Below are positions 1 to 8,232 of a stretch of 64,000 nucleotides of DNA, one piece after another (positions within the stretch are counted from its first letter, which is position 1; the number at the start of each line of letters is the position of its first letter). A model generated the notes under the pieces. It was not told the origin of the DNA and made no database searches. It was given only the letters and a program-made list of their open reading frames with translations. Origin of the DNA: Streptomyces minutiscleroticus (GTDB lineage Bacteria; Actinomycetota; Actinomycetes; Streptomycetales; Streptomycetaceae); the NCBI RefSeq assembly GCF_014650875.1, contig NZ_BMVU01000028.1, forward strand, positions 1 to 64,000, in the 5' to 3' direction. A program made the position numbers and the translations under genes.

Positions 1-1
1 C

Positions 2-220
2 CTCCCGATGGGCCCGAAGCAGGCCGACCGGGCCGCCGCCGACCACTGGCTCGGCCTGGGCGCGGACCTGATCAGCTTCGGCCGCGCCTTCATCGCCAAC
101 CCCGACCTGGTCGAGCGGCTGCGCACCGGCCTGCCGATCGCGCCCGCCGACGAGACCACGTACTACCAGGGCGGCGACGCGGGCTACCTCACCTACCCGG
201 CCTACCAGTACACCGCCTGA
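2..220 (+). CDS. Old Yellow Enzyme family ene-reductase, C-terminal fragment
   Basis: This is the last part (about 72 residues) of a flavin-dependent ene-reductase whose start lies before the window. The visible part has the end of the TIM barrel: a 'LISFGRAFIANPDL' segment that in this family helps hold the FMN phosphate, then a tyrosine-rich tail (TYYQGG, TYPAY) typical of the NemA/PETN-reductase-like branch. Such enzymes use NAD(P)H and FMN to reduce activated C=C bonds or nitro compounds in the cytoplasm. A second OYE at 18416 belongs to the shorter YqjM-like branch, so the two are not recent duplicates. A strong hairpin follows at 260-296. Confidence 0.85.
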   Translation, partial: LPMGPKQADRAAADHWLGLGADLISFGRAFIANPDLVERLRTGLPIAPADETTYYQGGDAGYLTYPAYQYTA

Positions 221-259
221 CCCCGGTGCCCTCCGCCCGCACGGACGGAACGGTGTGTT

Positions 260-296
260 CCCGGCCGGGCCCCGCGCTCCGCGGGGCCCGGCCGGG
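260..296. terminator. Perfect 17-bp GC hairpin between convergent genes
   Basis: Arms 260-276 and 280-296 are perfectly complementary around a 3-nt CTC loop. It lies between the converging OYE gene and the copper-storage gene, so it can serve both strands. There is no T tract, which is usual for actinobacterial terminators. Confidence 0.75.
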
Positions 297-345
297 TCTC
301 CGGGCGGCCCTCGCCGGAGGCCTCGCCCCCCGAGGGGCCGTCCCG

Positions 346-756
346 TCAGCCGAGGGACTGCATCAGGTCCTCGCACGCCTGCTCGCAGGAGCGGCATGCC
401 TCGGCGGACAGCCGGCAGTGCTCGTGCGCGTCGGCGTGGGCGGCGCACTCGTCGCCGCACGCCTTGCAGGCGGCCGCGCAGGCCGCCAGCATCGCGCGGG
501 TGACGTTGGCGTCGTAGCCGGTGTGCCGGGACAGGACGCGGGCCGTCGCGGCGCAGACGTCGGCGCAGTCCATGTCGGTGCGGATGCACTTGGTCAGCTC
601 GCCGACCGCGCCCTCCGACAGACAGGAGTCCGCACAGGCGGTACAGGTCTGCGCACAGGCCTGGCACTCCTCGATGCAGCGGGTGAGCCTGTCCCGGTCC
701 ACGTCCCCGAGGTCGGCCGGATAGGCGGCGAGCATGTCCTTCACGGTGGTCCTCAC
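346..756 (-). CDS. Four-helix-bundle copper-storage protein (Csp/DUF326-like)
   Basis: A small protein of 136 aa with about 17 cysteines, many spaced CxxxC or CxxC on predicted helices (RCIEECQACAQTC, CKACGDEC, CRSCEQACED). This is the signature of Csp proteins, which pack Cu(I) inside a four-helix bundle. No signal peptide is seen, so it would be cytosolic as in the Csp3 class. The GTG start at 756 is preferred because it is preceded by GGAGGAG at good spacing; an upstream ATG at 813 has no such site. No copper ATPase or recognisable CsoR lies beside it, so it is a stand-alone gene here. Confidence 0.85.
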   Translation of the reverse strand: MRTTVKDMLAAYPADLGDVDRDRLTRCIEECQACAQTCTACADSCLSEGAVGELTKCIRTDMDCADVCAATARVLSRHTGYDANVTRAMLAACAAACKACGDECAAHADAHEHCRLSAEACRSCEQACEDLMQSLG

Positions 757-1010
757 GGTCGCTCCTCCTTCGCGGGGCAGGGGGCGCCCGGCCGGACCGG
801 TCGGATGCGTCACCCCCGGTATGGCGTGTGTGCGGACTCACCATCCCGCACCGGGGACGAGCGGGAGCGCCCGGCTCCGGAAGACCGCGCGGGCCCGGCC
901 CGCCGGTCCTGCTCCGCCGGGGGCCGCGGGTGCGCGCGGACGGCGGTGGGGCGGCTGCCTCGACCCGCCGTCCGCCGTCCGGACGGGGTGGTGCTACGGC
1001 CCCCGTCCGG

Positions 1011-2030
1011 TCAGGCCGCCCGCGGTTGCAGCAGCCGTGCCAGCAGGTCGTCCAGGCTCACCATGCCGGTGAGGCGACCCGACCCGTCCCGGACGACGGC
1101 CAGCGAGGAGCGGCGGCGGCGCAGGACGTCGATCGCGTCGGCGACCGTCGTGTCCTCCGTCAGCTCCGGCACCGGCCGAGCCAGGTCGCGGGCGTTCACG
1201 GCGCGTCCGTGCGCGCGGGCGACCAGGGCGTCCCGGGCGTGGACCGAGCCGAGGACGGTGCCGTCCCCGCGGACCAGCAGCCGGGTGCGGTCGGTGCGCG
1301 CGGCGACGCGCAGGATGTCGTCGACGCCCGCGCCGCCGTCGACCGAGGTGATCCCGGAGGCCGGGACGCGCAGCTCGCGCACCGGGGTCCCGGGTTCGGT
1401 CAGCGAGCGGGTGAGCAGCTGCGAGTCGGTCTCGCTGATCAGCCCCAGGCGCCGCGACTCCGCCACGAGGTGGGTGAGCTGCTCCCGGTCGTGGACCGGG
1501 GCCAGCTCGTCGCGCGGGGTGACCCGGCACAGCCGGACGAGTCCGTTGCTCGCCTTGTTGAACACCAGGATCAGCGGCCGTACGACCGTCACGACGGCCC
1601 GGAACGCCGGGGCGAGCAGCATCGCGGACCGCTCGGGGTGCGCGATGGCCCACGACTTGGGCGCCATCTCGCCGACCACCATGTGCAGGAAGACCACCAC
1701 GACCATCGCCACGGCGAACGCGACGGCGTAGCTGAGCGCGGTGGGCAGACCCAGGCTGTGCAGCAGCGGGTCGAGCTCGTGCGAGATCGCCGGCTTGGAC
1801 ACGGAGCCCAGGCCCAGGGTGCACACGGTGATGCCGAGCTGGGCGCCGGCCAGCATGAGCGACAGTTCGCGCATCCCGGCCAGTGCCGCCCCGGCGCCGC
1901 GCCGGCCCTCGGCCGCCGCCCTCTCCATCCGGTGCCGGCGGGCGGCCACCAGGGCGAACTCGGCGGCCACGAAGAAGCCGCTGCCGATCAGCAGCACAAC
2001 GGTGACGAAGAGTGCCATGGGGAAGCTCAC
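1011..2030 (-). CDS. CNNM/CBS-domain membrane protein (hemolysin family), short form
   Basis: A 339-aa membrane protein. Residues 1 to about 180 form a CNNM (DUF21) transmembrane domain with the family landmarks FFVAAEFALV, SLMLAGAQLGITVCTLGLG and VVGEMAPKSWAI. Two CBS repeats follow (about 200-335, ending GMVSLDDLLARL). It lacks the CorC_HlyC C-terminal domain present in its neighbour. CNNM proteins are linked to Mg2+ and other divalent-cation transport; the old name hemolysin is not evidence of haemolysis. The start overlaps the stop of the upstream paralogue by 4 bp (ATGA), so the two are translationally coupled and may work as a heterodimer. Confidence 0.9.
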   Translation of the reverse strand: MSFPMALFVTVVLLIGSGFFVAAEFALVAARRHRMERAAAEGRRGAGAALAGMRELSLMLAGAQLGITVCTLGLGSVSKPAISHELDPLLHSLGLPTALSYAVAFAVAMVVVVFLHMVVGEMAPKSWAIAHPERSAMLLAPAFRAVVTVVRPLILVFNKASNGLVRLCRVTPRDELAPVHDREQLTHLVAESRRLGLISETDSQLLTRSLTEPGTPVRELRVPASGITSVDGGAGVDDILRVAARTDRTRLLVRGDGTVLGSVHARDALVARAHGRAVNARDLARPVPELTEDTTVADAIDVLRRRRSSLAVVRDGSGRLTGMVSLDDLLARLLQPRAA

Positions 2031-3382
2031 GCCTGTTCCTCCTTCCGCTCCACCGCGGGCAGCCGCGTGAGGCGGACCCGCTCCGGCACGTGCCGGTCCA
2101 GGGTCAGTACGTCGATCACCGCGCGGCCGCCGCCCGGCAGCTCGGCCGTGACGCGGTCGCCGACCGCGGGGAAGCGGCCCAGCCGGTCCACGATCAGTCC
2201 GGCGACGGTGTCGTAGTCCTCCTCCTCGGGCAGTCCCACGCCCGTGGCCCCGGCGACCTCGTCGAGGCGGCGGCCGGCGTCCACCAGCCAGGCATCCTCG
2301 CCGCCGGTCCCGGCCGGCACGGCCAGTTCGGTGACGGTGTCGGACTCGTCGGCGATGTCGCCGACCAGCTCCTCGGCGATGTCCTCGTAGGTGACGACGC
2401 CCGCGACGCCGCCGTGCTCGTCGAGGACCACGGCGAACTCGTCGTCGCGGCGGCGCATCTGCTCGACCGCTCGCGGCAGCGGCAGCGTGTCCGGCAGCAG
2501 CAGCGGGGAGCGGGCGAGCGCGCCCGCGGTCGCCCCGGCCGGCCGGTCCGCGGGCAGCCGCATCAGCTCGCGCACGCCCACGACGCCGGTGACGTCGTCG
2601 GGGTGGTCGCCGACCACGGGGTAGTTGGAGTGGCCGTGCCGGGCGATGAGGCCGACCGCCTCGTCGGCGCCGGCGTCCGCGCGGACGAAGACGGTGTCGG
2701 CGCGCGCCACCATCACCTCGCCCACCGTGCGCTCGGAGAACTCCAGGGCGTGGTCGAGGAGCGCGGCGGTGTCCGCGGGCAGTCCGCCCCGCTCGTGGGA
2801 CTCGCCGATCAGGTGGCCCAGCTCCTCCAGGGTGGCGCCGTGGTGCAGCTCCTCGACCGGTTCGATGCCGACCCGGCGCAGCAGCTTGTTCGCGGCGCTG
2901 TCGAAGACCCGGACCACCGGGCCGACGACCTTGAGGTAGGCGAGGGTGGAGGGCGCCAGCGCCTTGGCCAGCCGCTCGGGCACGGCGATGGCCAGGTTCT
3001 TCGGGGCCAGCTCGCCCAGCACCATCTGCACCACCGTGGCCAGGACGAAGGCGAGCACGACGGAGATGCCGGAGACGGCACCGCCGGGCACGCCGGCGCC
3101 GGCCAGCAGCGGCTCGAGCAGCGCGGACACGGACGGTTCGGCGATGAAGCCGACGACCAGGCCGGTCACGGTGATGCCCAGCTGCGCGCCGGACAGCATG
3201 AAGGACAGCCGTTCGAGGACCGTCAGGGCGCGGGCGGCCCGCTCGTCCCCGGCCTCGGCGTCACGGGCCAGCGCGAGCCGGTCGGCGGAGACGTAGGCGA
3301 ACTCCTGGGCGACGAAGTAGCCCGTGCCGGCGGTCAGGACGAAGACGGCCAGCAGGCCCGGCAGCGCGCTCGCGGCACTCAT
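2027..3382 (-). CDS. CNNM/CBS/CorC_HlyC membrane protein (hemolysin family), full form
   Basis: A 451-aa protein: CNNM transmembrane domain (about 1-190; FVAQEFAYVSADR, FMLSGAQLGITVTGL, MVLGELAPKN), CBS pair (about 210-340; EVMVARADTVFV, GVVTYEDIAEELVGDI) and C-terminal CorC_HlyC transporter-associated domain (about 355-440; DYDTVAGLIVDRLGR, DRVTAELPG). It is the first gene of a two-gene operon, overlapping the next gene by 4 bp. The predicted role is divalent-cation export or homeostasis at the cytoplasmic membrane. Paired CNNM genes, one with and one without the last domain, are common in actinomycetes. Confidence 0.92.
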   Translation of the reverse strand: MSAASALPGLLAVFVLTAGTGYFVAQEFAYVSADRLALARDAEAGDERAARALTVLERLSFMLSGAQLGITVTGLVVGFIAEPSVSALLEPLLAGAGVPGGAVSGISVVLAFVLATVVQMVLGELAPKNLAIAVPERLAKALAPSTLAYLKVVGPVVRVFDSAANKLLRRVGIEPVEELHHGATLEELGHLIGESHERGGLPADTAALLDHALEFSERTVGEVMVARADTVFVRADAGADEAVGLIARHGHSNYPVVGDHPDDVTGVVGVRELMRLPADRPAGATAGALARSPLLLPDTLPLPRAVEQMRRRDDEFAVVLDEHGGVAGVVTYEDIAEELVGDIADESDTVTELAVPAGTGGEDAWLVDAGRRLDEVAGATGVGLPEEEDYDTVAGLIVDRLGRFPAVGDRVTAELPGGGRAVIDVLTLDRHVPERVRLTRLPAVERKEEQA

Positions 3383-3723
3383 CGAACACCACCCCGCCGT
3401 GTGCCGTGCTCACCTTCGCCATGGCGGGATGGTCGGGGACTGTGCCCCGGGGGGTCCGTCGGTCTGGCGGACAAAGGGGTGACTCCTCTTGTTCGGTGCG
3501 TACCGGTCCAACGATCCGGGCCGGACGCGTGTTCCCGGCTCCGGCCCGGCCCGCGATGTCACACCTTTCGCGGGTCCGGATCACACCTTCGGAGCGGTCC
3601 GCCGGGGCCCGGCCGCCCGTGCCGTCGCCTCCGGGGACACGGGACGACGGTACGGGCGGCCGGGAACGCGCGGGACCGCCGGACGCCGTGCCGCCGGGCG
3701 CCGCACCGCCGGACGGTGTGCCG
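3383..3723. other. Gene-free stretch upstream of the CNNM operon
   Basis: 341 bp between the terD stop and the CNNM operon start, carrying the operon promoter on the minus strand. I found no convincing ORF. The octamer TCACACCT occurs twice about 30 bp apart (near 3557 and 3585). No clear -10/-35 pair can be assigned. Confidence 0.5.
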
Positions 3724-4299
3724 TCAGACGTTCACACCGAAGTCGGCGGCGATGCCGGCGAGGCCGGAGGCGTAGCCCTGGCCGACGGCGCGGAACTTCC
3801 ACTCGGCGCCGTGCCGGTAGACCTCGCCGAAGACCATCGCGGTCTCGGTCGAGGCGTCCTCGGACAGGTCGTAGCGCGCGATCTCCTGGTTGTTCGCCTG
3901 GTTGACGACCCGGATGAAGGCGTTGCGGACCTGTCCGAAGCTCTGGCCGCGGCTGTCGGCGTCGTGGATGGAGACCGGGAAGACGATCCTGTCGACCTCC
4001 GCCGGCACCTCGGCGAGGTTCACCTTGAGGGACTCGTCGTCGCCCTCGCCCTCACCGGTGAGGTTGTCACCGGTGTGCTCGACCGAGCCGTCCGGGCTGG
4101 TCAGGTTGTTGTAGAAGACGAAGTGCCGATCGGACAGGACCCGGCCCGACGCGTCCAGGAGCAGTGCGGAGGCGTCGAGGTCGTAGTCGGTCCCCGTGGT
4201 GGTCCGCACGTCCCAGCCCAGACCGACCAGCACCGCGGTCAGGCCCGGCGCCTCCTTGCTGAGCGAGACGTTGCCGCCTTTGGACAGGGAAACTCCCAC
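3724..4299 (-). CDS. terD: TerD-family stress/tellurium-resistance protein
   Basis: A 191-aa protein, the normal size for TerD, starting with the family hallmark MGVSLSKGGNVSLSK. Two acidic calcium-binding clusters are visible (TDYDLDASALLLD near residue 38 and GEGEGDDESLKVN near 85). TerD proteins are cytosolic Ca2+-binding stress proteins linked to tellurite resistance and, in Streptomyces, to Ca2+ signalling and development. It stands alone rather than in a ter operon. A perfect 16-bp palindrome (4369-4384) lies 70 bp upstream of the start and is the most likely operator. Confidence 0.93.
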   Translation of the reverse strand: MGVSLSKGGNVSLSKEAPGLTAVLVGLGWDVRTTTGTDYDLDASALLLDASGRVLSDRHFVFYNNLTSPDGSVEHTGDNLTGEGEGDDESLKVNLAEVPAEVDRIVFPVSIHDADSRGQSFGQVRNAFIRVVNQANNQEIARYDLSEDASTETAMVFGEVYRHGAEWKFRAVGQGYASGLAGIAADFGVNV

Positions 4300-4368
4300 G
4301 CTGTTCTCCTCCTCGGTGAGCCGTGCGCCGGGGACCCGGCGGGTACGCCACCGGGTCCGTACGCCAAA

Positions 4369-4384
4369 TCTACAACATTGTAGA
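4369..4384. promoter_or_regulatory. 16-bp palindromic operator candidate (TCTACAACATTGTAGA)
   Basis: Perfect 7-bp arms around a 2-bp centre. It sits 70 bp upstream of terD (minus strand) and 350 bp upstream of the MMPL gene (plus strand). The same 16-bp architecture recurs at 52090-52105 and 55199-55214. CTACA/TGTAG half-sites resemble BlaI/MecI operators, but no regulator has been shown to bind here. Confidence 0.6.
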
Positions 4385-4733
4385 AGTTACCGGTGGGGCG
4401 GAGGAGCGGAGCGGGCCGGGCGCGGCCGACATGACAGGACGGATCACGGGTACCGGGAGCCACTGTGGCGAGAAGAGGCGTCCCGGGTGCCGGAGGAGAC
4501 GGCCTCGGGAGGAGCCGCGATTCCGGCCCGAAGGAAGGCGGGGGCGGTGTCGACGTCCTCCTGCGCGCGGCGGGGCCCCGGCTCTCCGACGGCCGCGGCG
4601 GCCGCCGTCCGGGCGCCGAAGCCGCCGGGGTCCGGACCCGCTCCCCCGCGAGGACGCGGACGCCCGCCTCGACGGCGCCTGCCGTGCGGGCAGCGCGATG
4701 CGGCTCGGAAGCACCAGGGAAAGGAAGGCGGAC
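4385..4733. other. Leader region of the MMPL gene, no gene seen
   Basis: About 350 bp between the palindrome and the MMPL start. The MMPL reading frame stays open upstream as far as 4323, but the codon pattern is not gene-like and family members begin at the transmembrane helix encoded from 4734. The stretch probably holds the MMPL promoter and untranslated leader. Confidence 0.45.
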
Positions 4734-7004
4734 ATGGCGTCACGCCTGTACGCGTGGGCCCAGTGGGTCGTACGCCACCGCGGTCCGGTCGTCGGGGTCT
4801 GGCTGTTGCTGCTCGCCGTGGTCGGCGGCCTCGGAGCCACCCTGCACGGCAAGCTGACCAACGAGTACTCGATCCCGGGGATCGAGTCCCAGCAGGCCCA
4901 GGACCTGCTCAAGAGGGAGCTGCCGCAGGCGTCGGGCGGCGTCGTGCGCGTGGTGTTCGCCGCCGACGGCAAGGGCGGTCTCACCGGGGCCGAGGCCCAG
5001 CGGGCCGTCAGAGCCGGCCTGAAGGAGGCCGCCGGGATATCGGACGTCAGCAAGGTCTCCGATCCCTTCGAGGCCAGGACGGTCTCACGTGACGGCACCG
5101 TCGCCTATGCGGACGTCGGCTTCAGCAGGACCGCCGAGGATGTCCCGCAGTCCGCCAAGGACGACCTCGTCGACGCCATGGAGCCGGCCCGCGACGCCGG
5201 CCTGGAGGTCGAGTACGGCGGTTCGGCCATGTCGTCCCAGGTCGAGGTCGGCGGCCCGGCGGAGATCGTCGGTGTGGTCGTGGCCTTCGTCGTGCTGGCG
5301 GTGACCCTCGGCTCGCTGGTGGCGGCCGGGCTGCCGCTGGCGACCGCGGCCGTGGGCGTGGGCATCGGCGTGCTCGGCGTGCAGTTCGTCTCCCGGTTCG
5401 TCGACATGACCGGCACCGCCACCGTGCTCGCCCTGATGATCGGCCTCGCCGTCGGCATCGACTACGCGCTGTTCATCATCGCCCGCCACCGCGAGCAGCT
5501 GGCCGAGCCCGGCGCGGACCTGAGGGACTCCATCGCCCGGGCCGTGGCGACCGCGGGCAGCGCCGTCGTCTTCGCCGGTGCGACCGTCGTCGTGGCCCTG
5601 GCCGCGCTGTCCGCCACCGGCATCCCCTTCCTGACCGTCATGGGCCTGGCCGCGGCCGGCACCGTGCTGCTCGCCGTCCTCGTCGCCCTCAGCCTCGTAC
5701 CGGCGGCCCTGGCCCTGCTGGGCGAGCGGCTGCGGCCGCGCGCGAAGAAGGGGCGGGCCGGGAAGGCGGAGGAGACGGAGGAGACGGGGAAGGCCGGGGC
5801 GAAGCGCGGACGCGAGCCCGGAGCGTGGGGGCTCGCCTGGGGCCGCCTCATCACCCGCGCGCCCGTCGTCGTCCTCCTCGTCGGCGTCCTCGGCCTGCTG
5901 GCCGTCGCGCTGCCCGCCCGCGAGCTGCGCCTGGGCCTGCCCAGCAACGCCTCGCAGCCCGCCGAGACCACCCAGCACAAGAGCTACGACCTGCTGACGA
6001 AGGGCTTCGGGCCGGGCTTCAACGCCACCCTGACCGCCGTCGTCGACGCCGAGGACATCCCCGCCGCCGAGCGCCCCGACGCGCTGAAGGCGCTGCGCGC
6101 CACCCTGGCGAAGGAGAAGGGCGTCGCCGCCGTCGCCGCGCCGGTCGCGAACGAGGACGGCTCGCTCGCCGTCATCGGCATCGTCCCCACCACCGGTCCC
6201 GACGACGAGGCCACCACGGACCTCGTGCACCGGCTGCGGGACAACGCACCCTCGGTCGGCGAGGCGGGCGGCACCCTCCACATCGCCGGGGCCACCGCCG
6301 CCGCCATCGACGTCTCCGCCAAGCTGTCCGGCGCCCTGCCCCTGTTCATCGCCATCATCGTGATCCTGGCGCTGGTCCTGCTGGCCGTCGCGTTCCGGTC
6401 GCTGCTGGTGCCGCTCAAGGCGGTCCTCGGGTTCCTGCTGTCGATCGCGGCGGCCCTCGGCGCCACCGTGTGGGTCTTCCAGCAGGGGCACCTCAACGGC
6501 CTGCTGGCCGTCGCCGCCGCCGCGCCCGTCACCGCCTTCCTGCCCGTCCTCCTCATCGGTGTGCTCTTCGGCCTCGCCATGGACTACGAGGTCTTCCTCG
6601 TCAGCCGGATGCGCGAGCACTACGAGCACACCGGTGACGCGGCGGAGGCCGTGACACACGGTCTGGCACGCAGCGGCCGTGTGGTGTGCGCCGCCGCCCT
6701 GATCATGGTGTCGGTCTTCGGCGGCTTCGTCTTCAACCACGACCCGATCATCAAGTCCATCGGCTTCGCCCTCGCGTTCGGCGTCGCCGTCGACGCCTTC
6801 GTGGTGCGCATGACGATCGTGCCCGCCGTCCTGGCGCTCCTGGGCCGCCGCGCCTGGTCGCTGCCCGGCCGGCTCGACCGCGTGTTGCCGCACATCGACA
6901 TCGAGGGGACCGGGCTGCCGCCGCGTGACACCGGCGCCCGTACGGCGGAGGCGGCCGACGCGGCCGGCACCACGGACACCACCGACACCGCCGACACCCG
7001 CTGA
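4734..7004 (+). CDS. MMPL-family (RND superfamily) exporter
   Basis: A 756-aa membrane protein starting MASRLYAWAQWVVRHRG after a GAAAGGAAGG ribosome site. It has the duplicated MMPL layout: one N-terminal helix, an outside loop (about 45-170), a helix bundle with the sensory core GLAVGIDYALFIIARHRE, then a second half ending with GLAMDYEVFLVSRMREHYE. The Asp-Tyr pair in both halves marks the proton-relay region. In actinomycetes such pumps export lipids, glycolipids or antibiotics; the substrate here is unknown. The C-terminal tail is a low-complexity run of Thr, Asp and Ala. Monocistronic from context. Confidence 0.92.
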   Translation: MASRLYAWAQWVVRHRGPVVGVWLLLLAVVGGLGATLHGKLTNEYSIPGIESQQAQDLLKRELPQASGGVVRVVFAADGKGGLTGAEAQRAVRAGLKEAAGISDVSKVSDPFEARTVSRDGTVAYADVGFSRTAEDVPQSAKDDLVDAMEPARDAGLEVEYGGSAMSSQVEVGGPAEIVGVVVAFVVLAVTLGSLVAAGLPLATAAVGVGIGVLGVQFVSRFVDMTGTATVLALMIGLAVGIDYALFIIARHREQLAEPGADLRDSIARAVATAGSAVVFAGATVVVALAALSATGIPFLTVMGLAAAGTVLLAVLVALSLVPAALALLGERLRPRAKKGRAGKAEETEETGKAGAKRGREPGAWGLAWGRLITRAPVVVLLVGVLGLLAVALPARELRLGLPSNASQPAETTQHKSYDLLTKGFGPGFNATLTAVVDAEDIPAAERPDALKALRATLAKEKGVAAVAAPVANEDGSLAVIGIVPTTGPDDEATTDLVHRLRDNAPSVGEAGGTLHIAGATAAAIDVSAKLSGALPLFIAIIVILALVLLAVAFRSLLVPLKAVLGFLLSIAAALGATVWVFQQGHLNGLLAVAAAAPVTAFLPVLLIGVLFGLAMDYEVFLVSRMREHYEHTGDAAEAVTHGLARSGRVVCAAALIMVSVFGGFVFNHDPIIKSIGFALAFGVAVDAFVVRMTIVPAVLALLGRRAWSLPGRLDRVLPHIDIEGTGLPPRDTGARTAEAADAAGTTDTTDTADTR

Positions 7005-7079
7005 GAACGGCGGTTCCCGAACGCGCCGGCGGTCCTCTCCGGGACACGCCGGCGCATTCGCCGTTCCGGCCCGGTCCGT

Positions 7080-7164
7080 CCCTTCCGTAAGCGTCGAACG
7101 CGTCGAACGCCCCGGCCGGGCCGTCACCGGCCTGCCGGGACTCCCCTCCCCCGCGGGCGGGGCG
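7080..7164 (+). repeat. 85-bp direct repeat, left copy
   Basis: Identical over 85 bp to 7930-8014, at a distance of 850 bp, and flanking the methyltransferase gene. It contains a 9-bp tandem duplication (GCGTCGAAC twice) and a GC-rich segment ending CCCCCGCGGGCGGGGCG. The left copy is intergenic. Confidence 0.95.
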
Positions 7165-7295
7165 ACGGCGCGCACGGCCGGACGACGCCACCGGTCACCG
7201 GGCACCGGGCACCAGCCCCCGGCACCGTCTTGTCGGCGCGCGCCCGCGGTGCGACGATGCCACGCCACTGCCGCACCGCACCCGGGGGAGACACC

Positions 7296-7940
7296 GTGAC
7301 CGACGACGAGCGCACACCACCGGCCGCGGCGGCGGTCTTCGACGCGCTGGGATCCGCGTACGAGGAGGCGTTCGCCGGTTCGGAGACCCACCGCGCGTCG
7401 CTGGAGTGGCTCCTGGCCCGGCTCGCCCCGGGCAGCCGCGTGCTGGACGTGGGCAGCGGCACCGGGTGCCCCACCGCCGCGACGCTCGTCTCGGCGGGCC
7501 ACGACGTGCTGGGCGTCGACGTCTCCCCCGTCATGGTGGACCTGGCCTCCCGGCGGGTGCCCGGGGCGACCTTCCGCCGCGCCGACGTCCGCGGGATGCC
7601 GCTGGAGGACGGGGCGTTCGACGCGGTGTGCGTGTACTTCGCCCTGCTGCAGATGTCCCGCGAGGAGCAGGCCCGGCTCGTGGGACGGCTGGTGCGCGCG
7701 CTCACGCCGCAGGGCCACATGGTCCTCGCCACCGTCCCCCTGGACGTCGAGGACGCCGAAGGCGTCTTCATGGGGCAGCCCGTGCGGGTGACCAGTTACG
7801 CCGCCGGGGACTTCACCGCCATGGCGGAGGCGGCGGGCCTGACCGTACTGGACCGGCGCACGGTGGTGTTCACCCCCGCCCGCCCGGACGCCGTCCCCGA
7901 GCCCCACCTCTTCCTGCACTGCCGTCGCACCCTTCCGTAA
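7296..7940 (+). CDS. Class I SAM-dependent methyltransferase
   Basis: 214 aa from the GTG at 7296, which has GGGGGAG 5 nt upstream; an in-frame ATG at 7260 is less likely. Motif I is VLDVGSGTGCPT (about residues 48-59), followed by the acidic loop GVDVSPVMVDLA and post-motif AFDAVCVYFALLQM. The substrate is unknown; methyltransferases of this compact Methyltransf_11/25 type act on small molecules or quinone-like compounds. The stop codon and last three codons (Thr partly, Leu, Pro) fall inside the right copy of an 85-bp direct repeat, so the present C-terminus may have been created by the duplication. It is the only gene between the repeats. Confidence 0.88.
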   Translation: MTDDERTPPAAAAVFDALGSAYEEAFAGSETHRASLEWLLARLAPGSRVLDVGSGTGCPTAATLVSAGHDVLGVDVSPVMVDLASRRVPGATFRRADVRGMPLEDGAFDAVCVYFALLQMSREEQARLVGRLVRALTPQGHMVLATVPLDVEDAEGVFMGQPVRVTSYAAGDFTAMAEAAGLTVLDRRTVVFTPARPDAVPEPHLFLHCRRTLP

Positions 7941-8014
7941 GCGTCGAACGCGTCGAACGCCCCGGCCGGGCCGTCACCGGCCTGCCGGGACTCCCCTCCC
8001 CCGCGGGCGGGGCG
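7930..8014 (+). repeat. 85-bp direct repeat, right copy
   Basis: Perfect second copy of 7080-7164. It begins 11 bp before the end of the methyltransferase gene and supplies its TAA stop (7938-7940). The bases just outside both copies differ. Confidence 0.95.
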
Positions 8015-8201
8015 CAGCGGCCGGGCGGAGAAGGACGGAGCGTCCGCCGCCGGGCGGACCCGCGGCGGACGCCGCGGGACGGCGGGTCCCCGCGAGGCCG
8101 CGGGACGGACTCGTACGGGGGCCGTGCGGCGGCCCGTGCGATGCCGCGGGCCGTGCGGACGCTCCCCGAAGACGTCCGCGCGGCCCGCTCCGCCCCTGTA
8201 C

Positions 8202-8221
8202 GGCCGCCCCGTCGGGCGGCC
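8202..8221. terminator. Hairpin downstream of the alpha/beta hydrolase
   Basis: Arms 8202-8209 and 8214-8221 (GGCCGCCC / GGGCGGCC) with a CGTC loop, 11 bp past the hydrolase stop on the minus strand. Confidence 0.6.
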
Positions 8222-8232
8222 CTGCCGCCGCG

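Noticed and set aside
5085..7919. A 944-codon open frame on the minus strand
   Set aside because: It is antisense to the MMPL and methyltransferase genes. High GC keeps the opposite frame open, and the translation is His/Gln/Arg/Gly-rich without domains. The same reason rejects the long open frames opposite or beside other real genes in the window.
7080..8014. Attachment sites of an integrated element
   Set aside because: Only 850 bp and one methyltransferase lie between the repeats, with no integrase or tRNA gene, so an integrative element is not supported. The repeat itself is reported as a finding.
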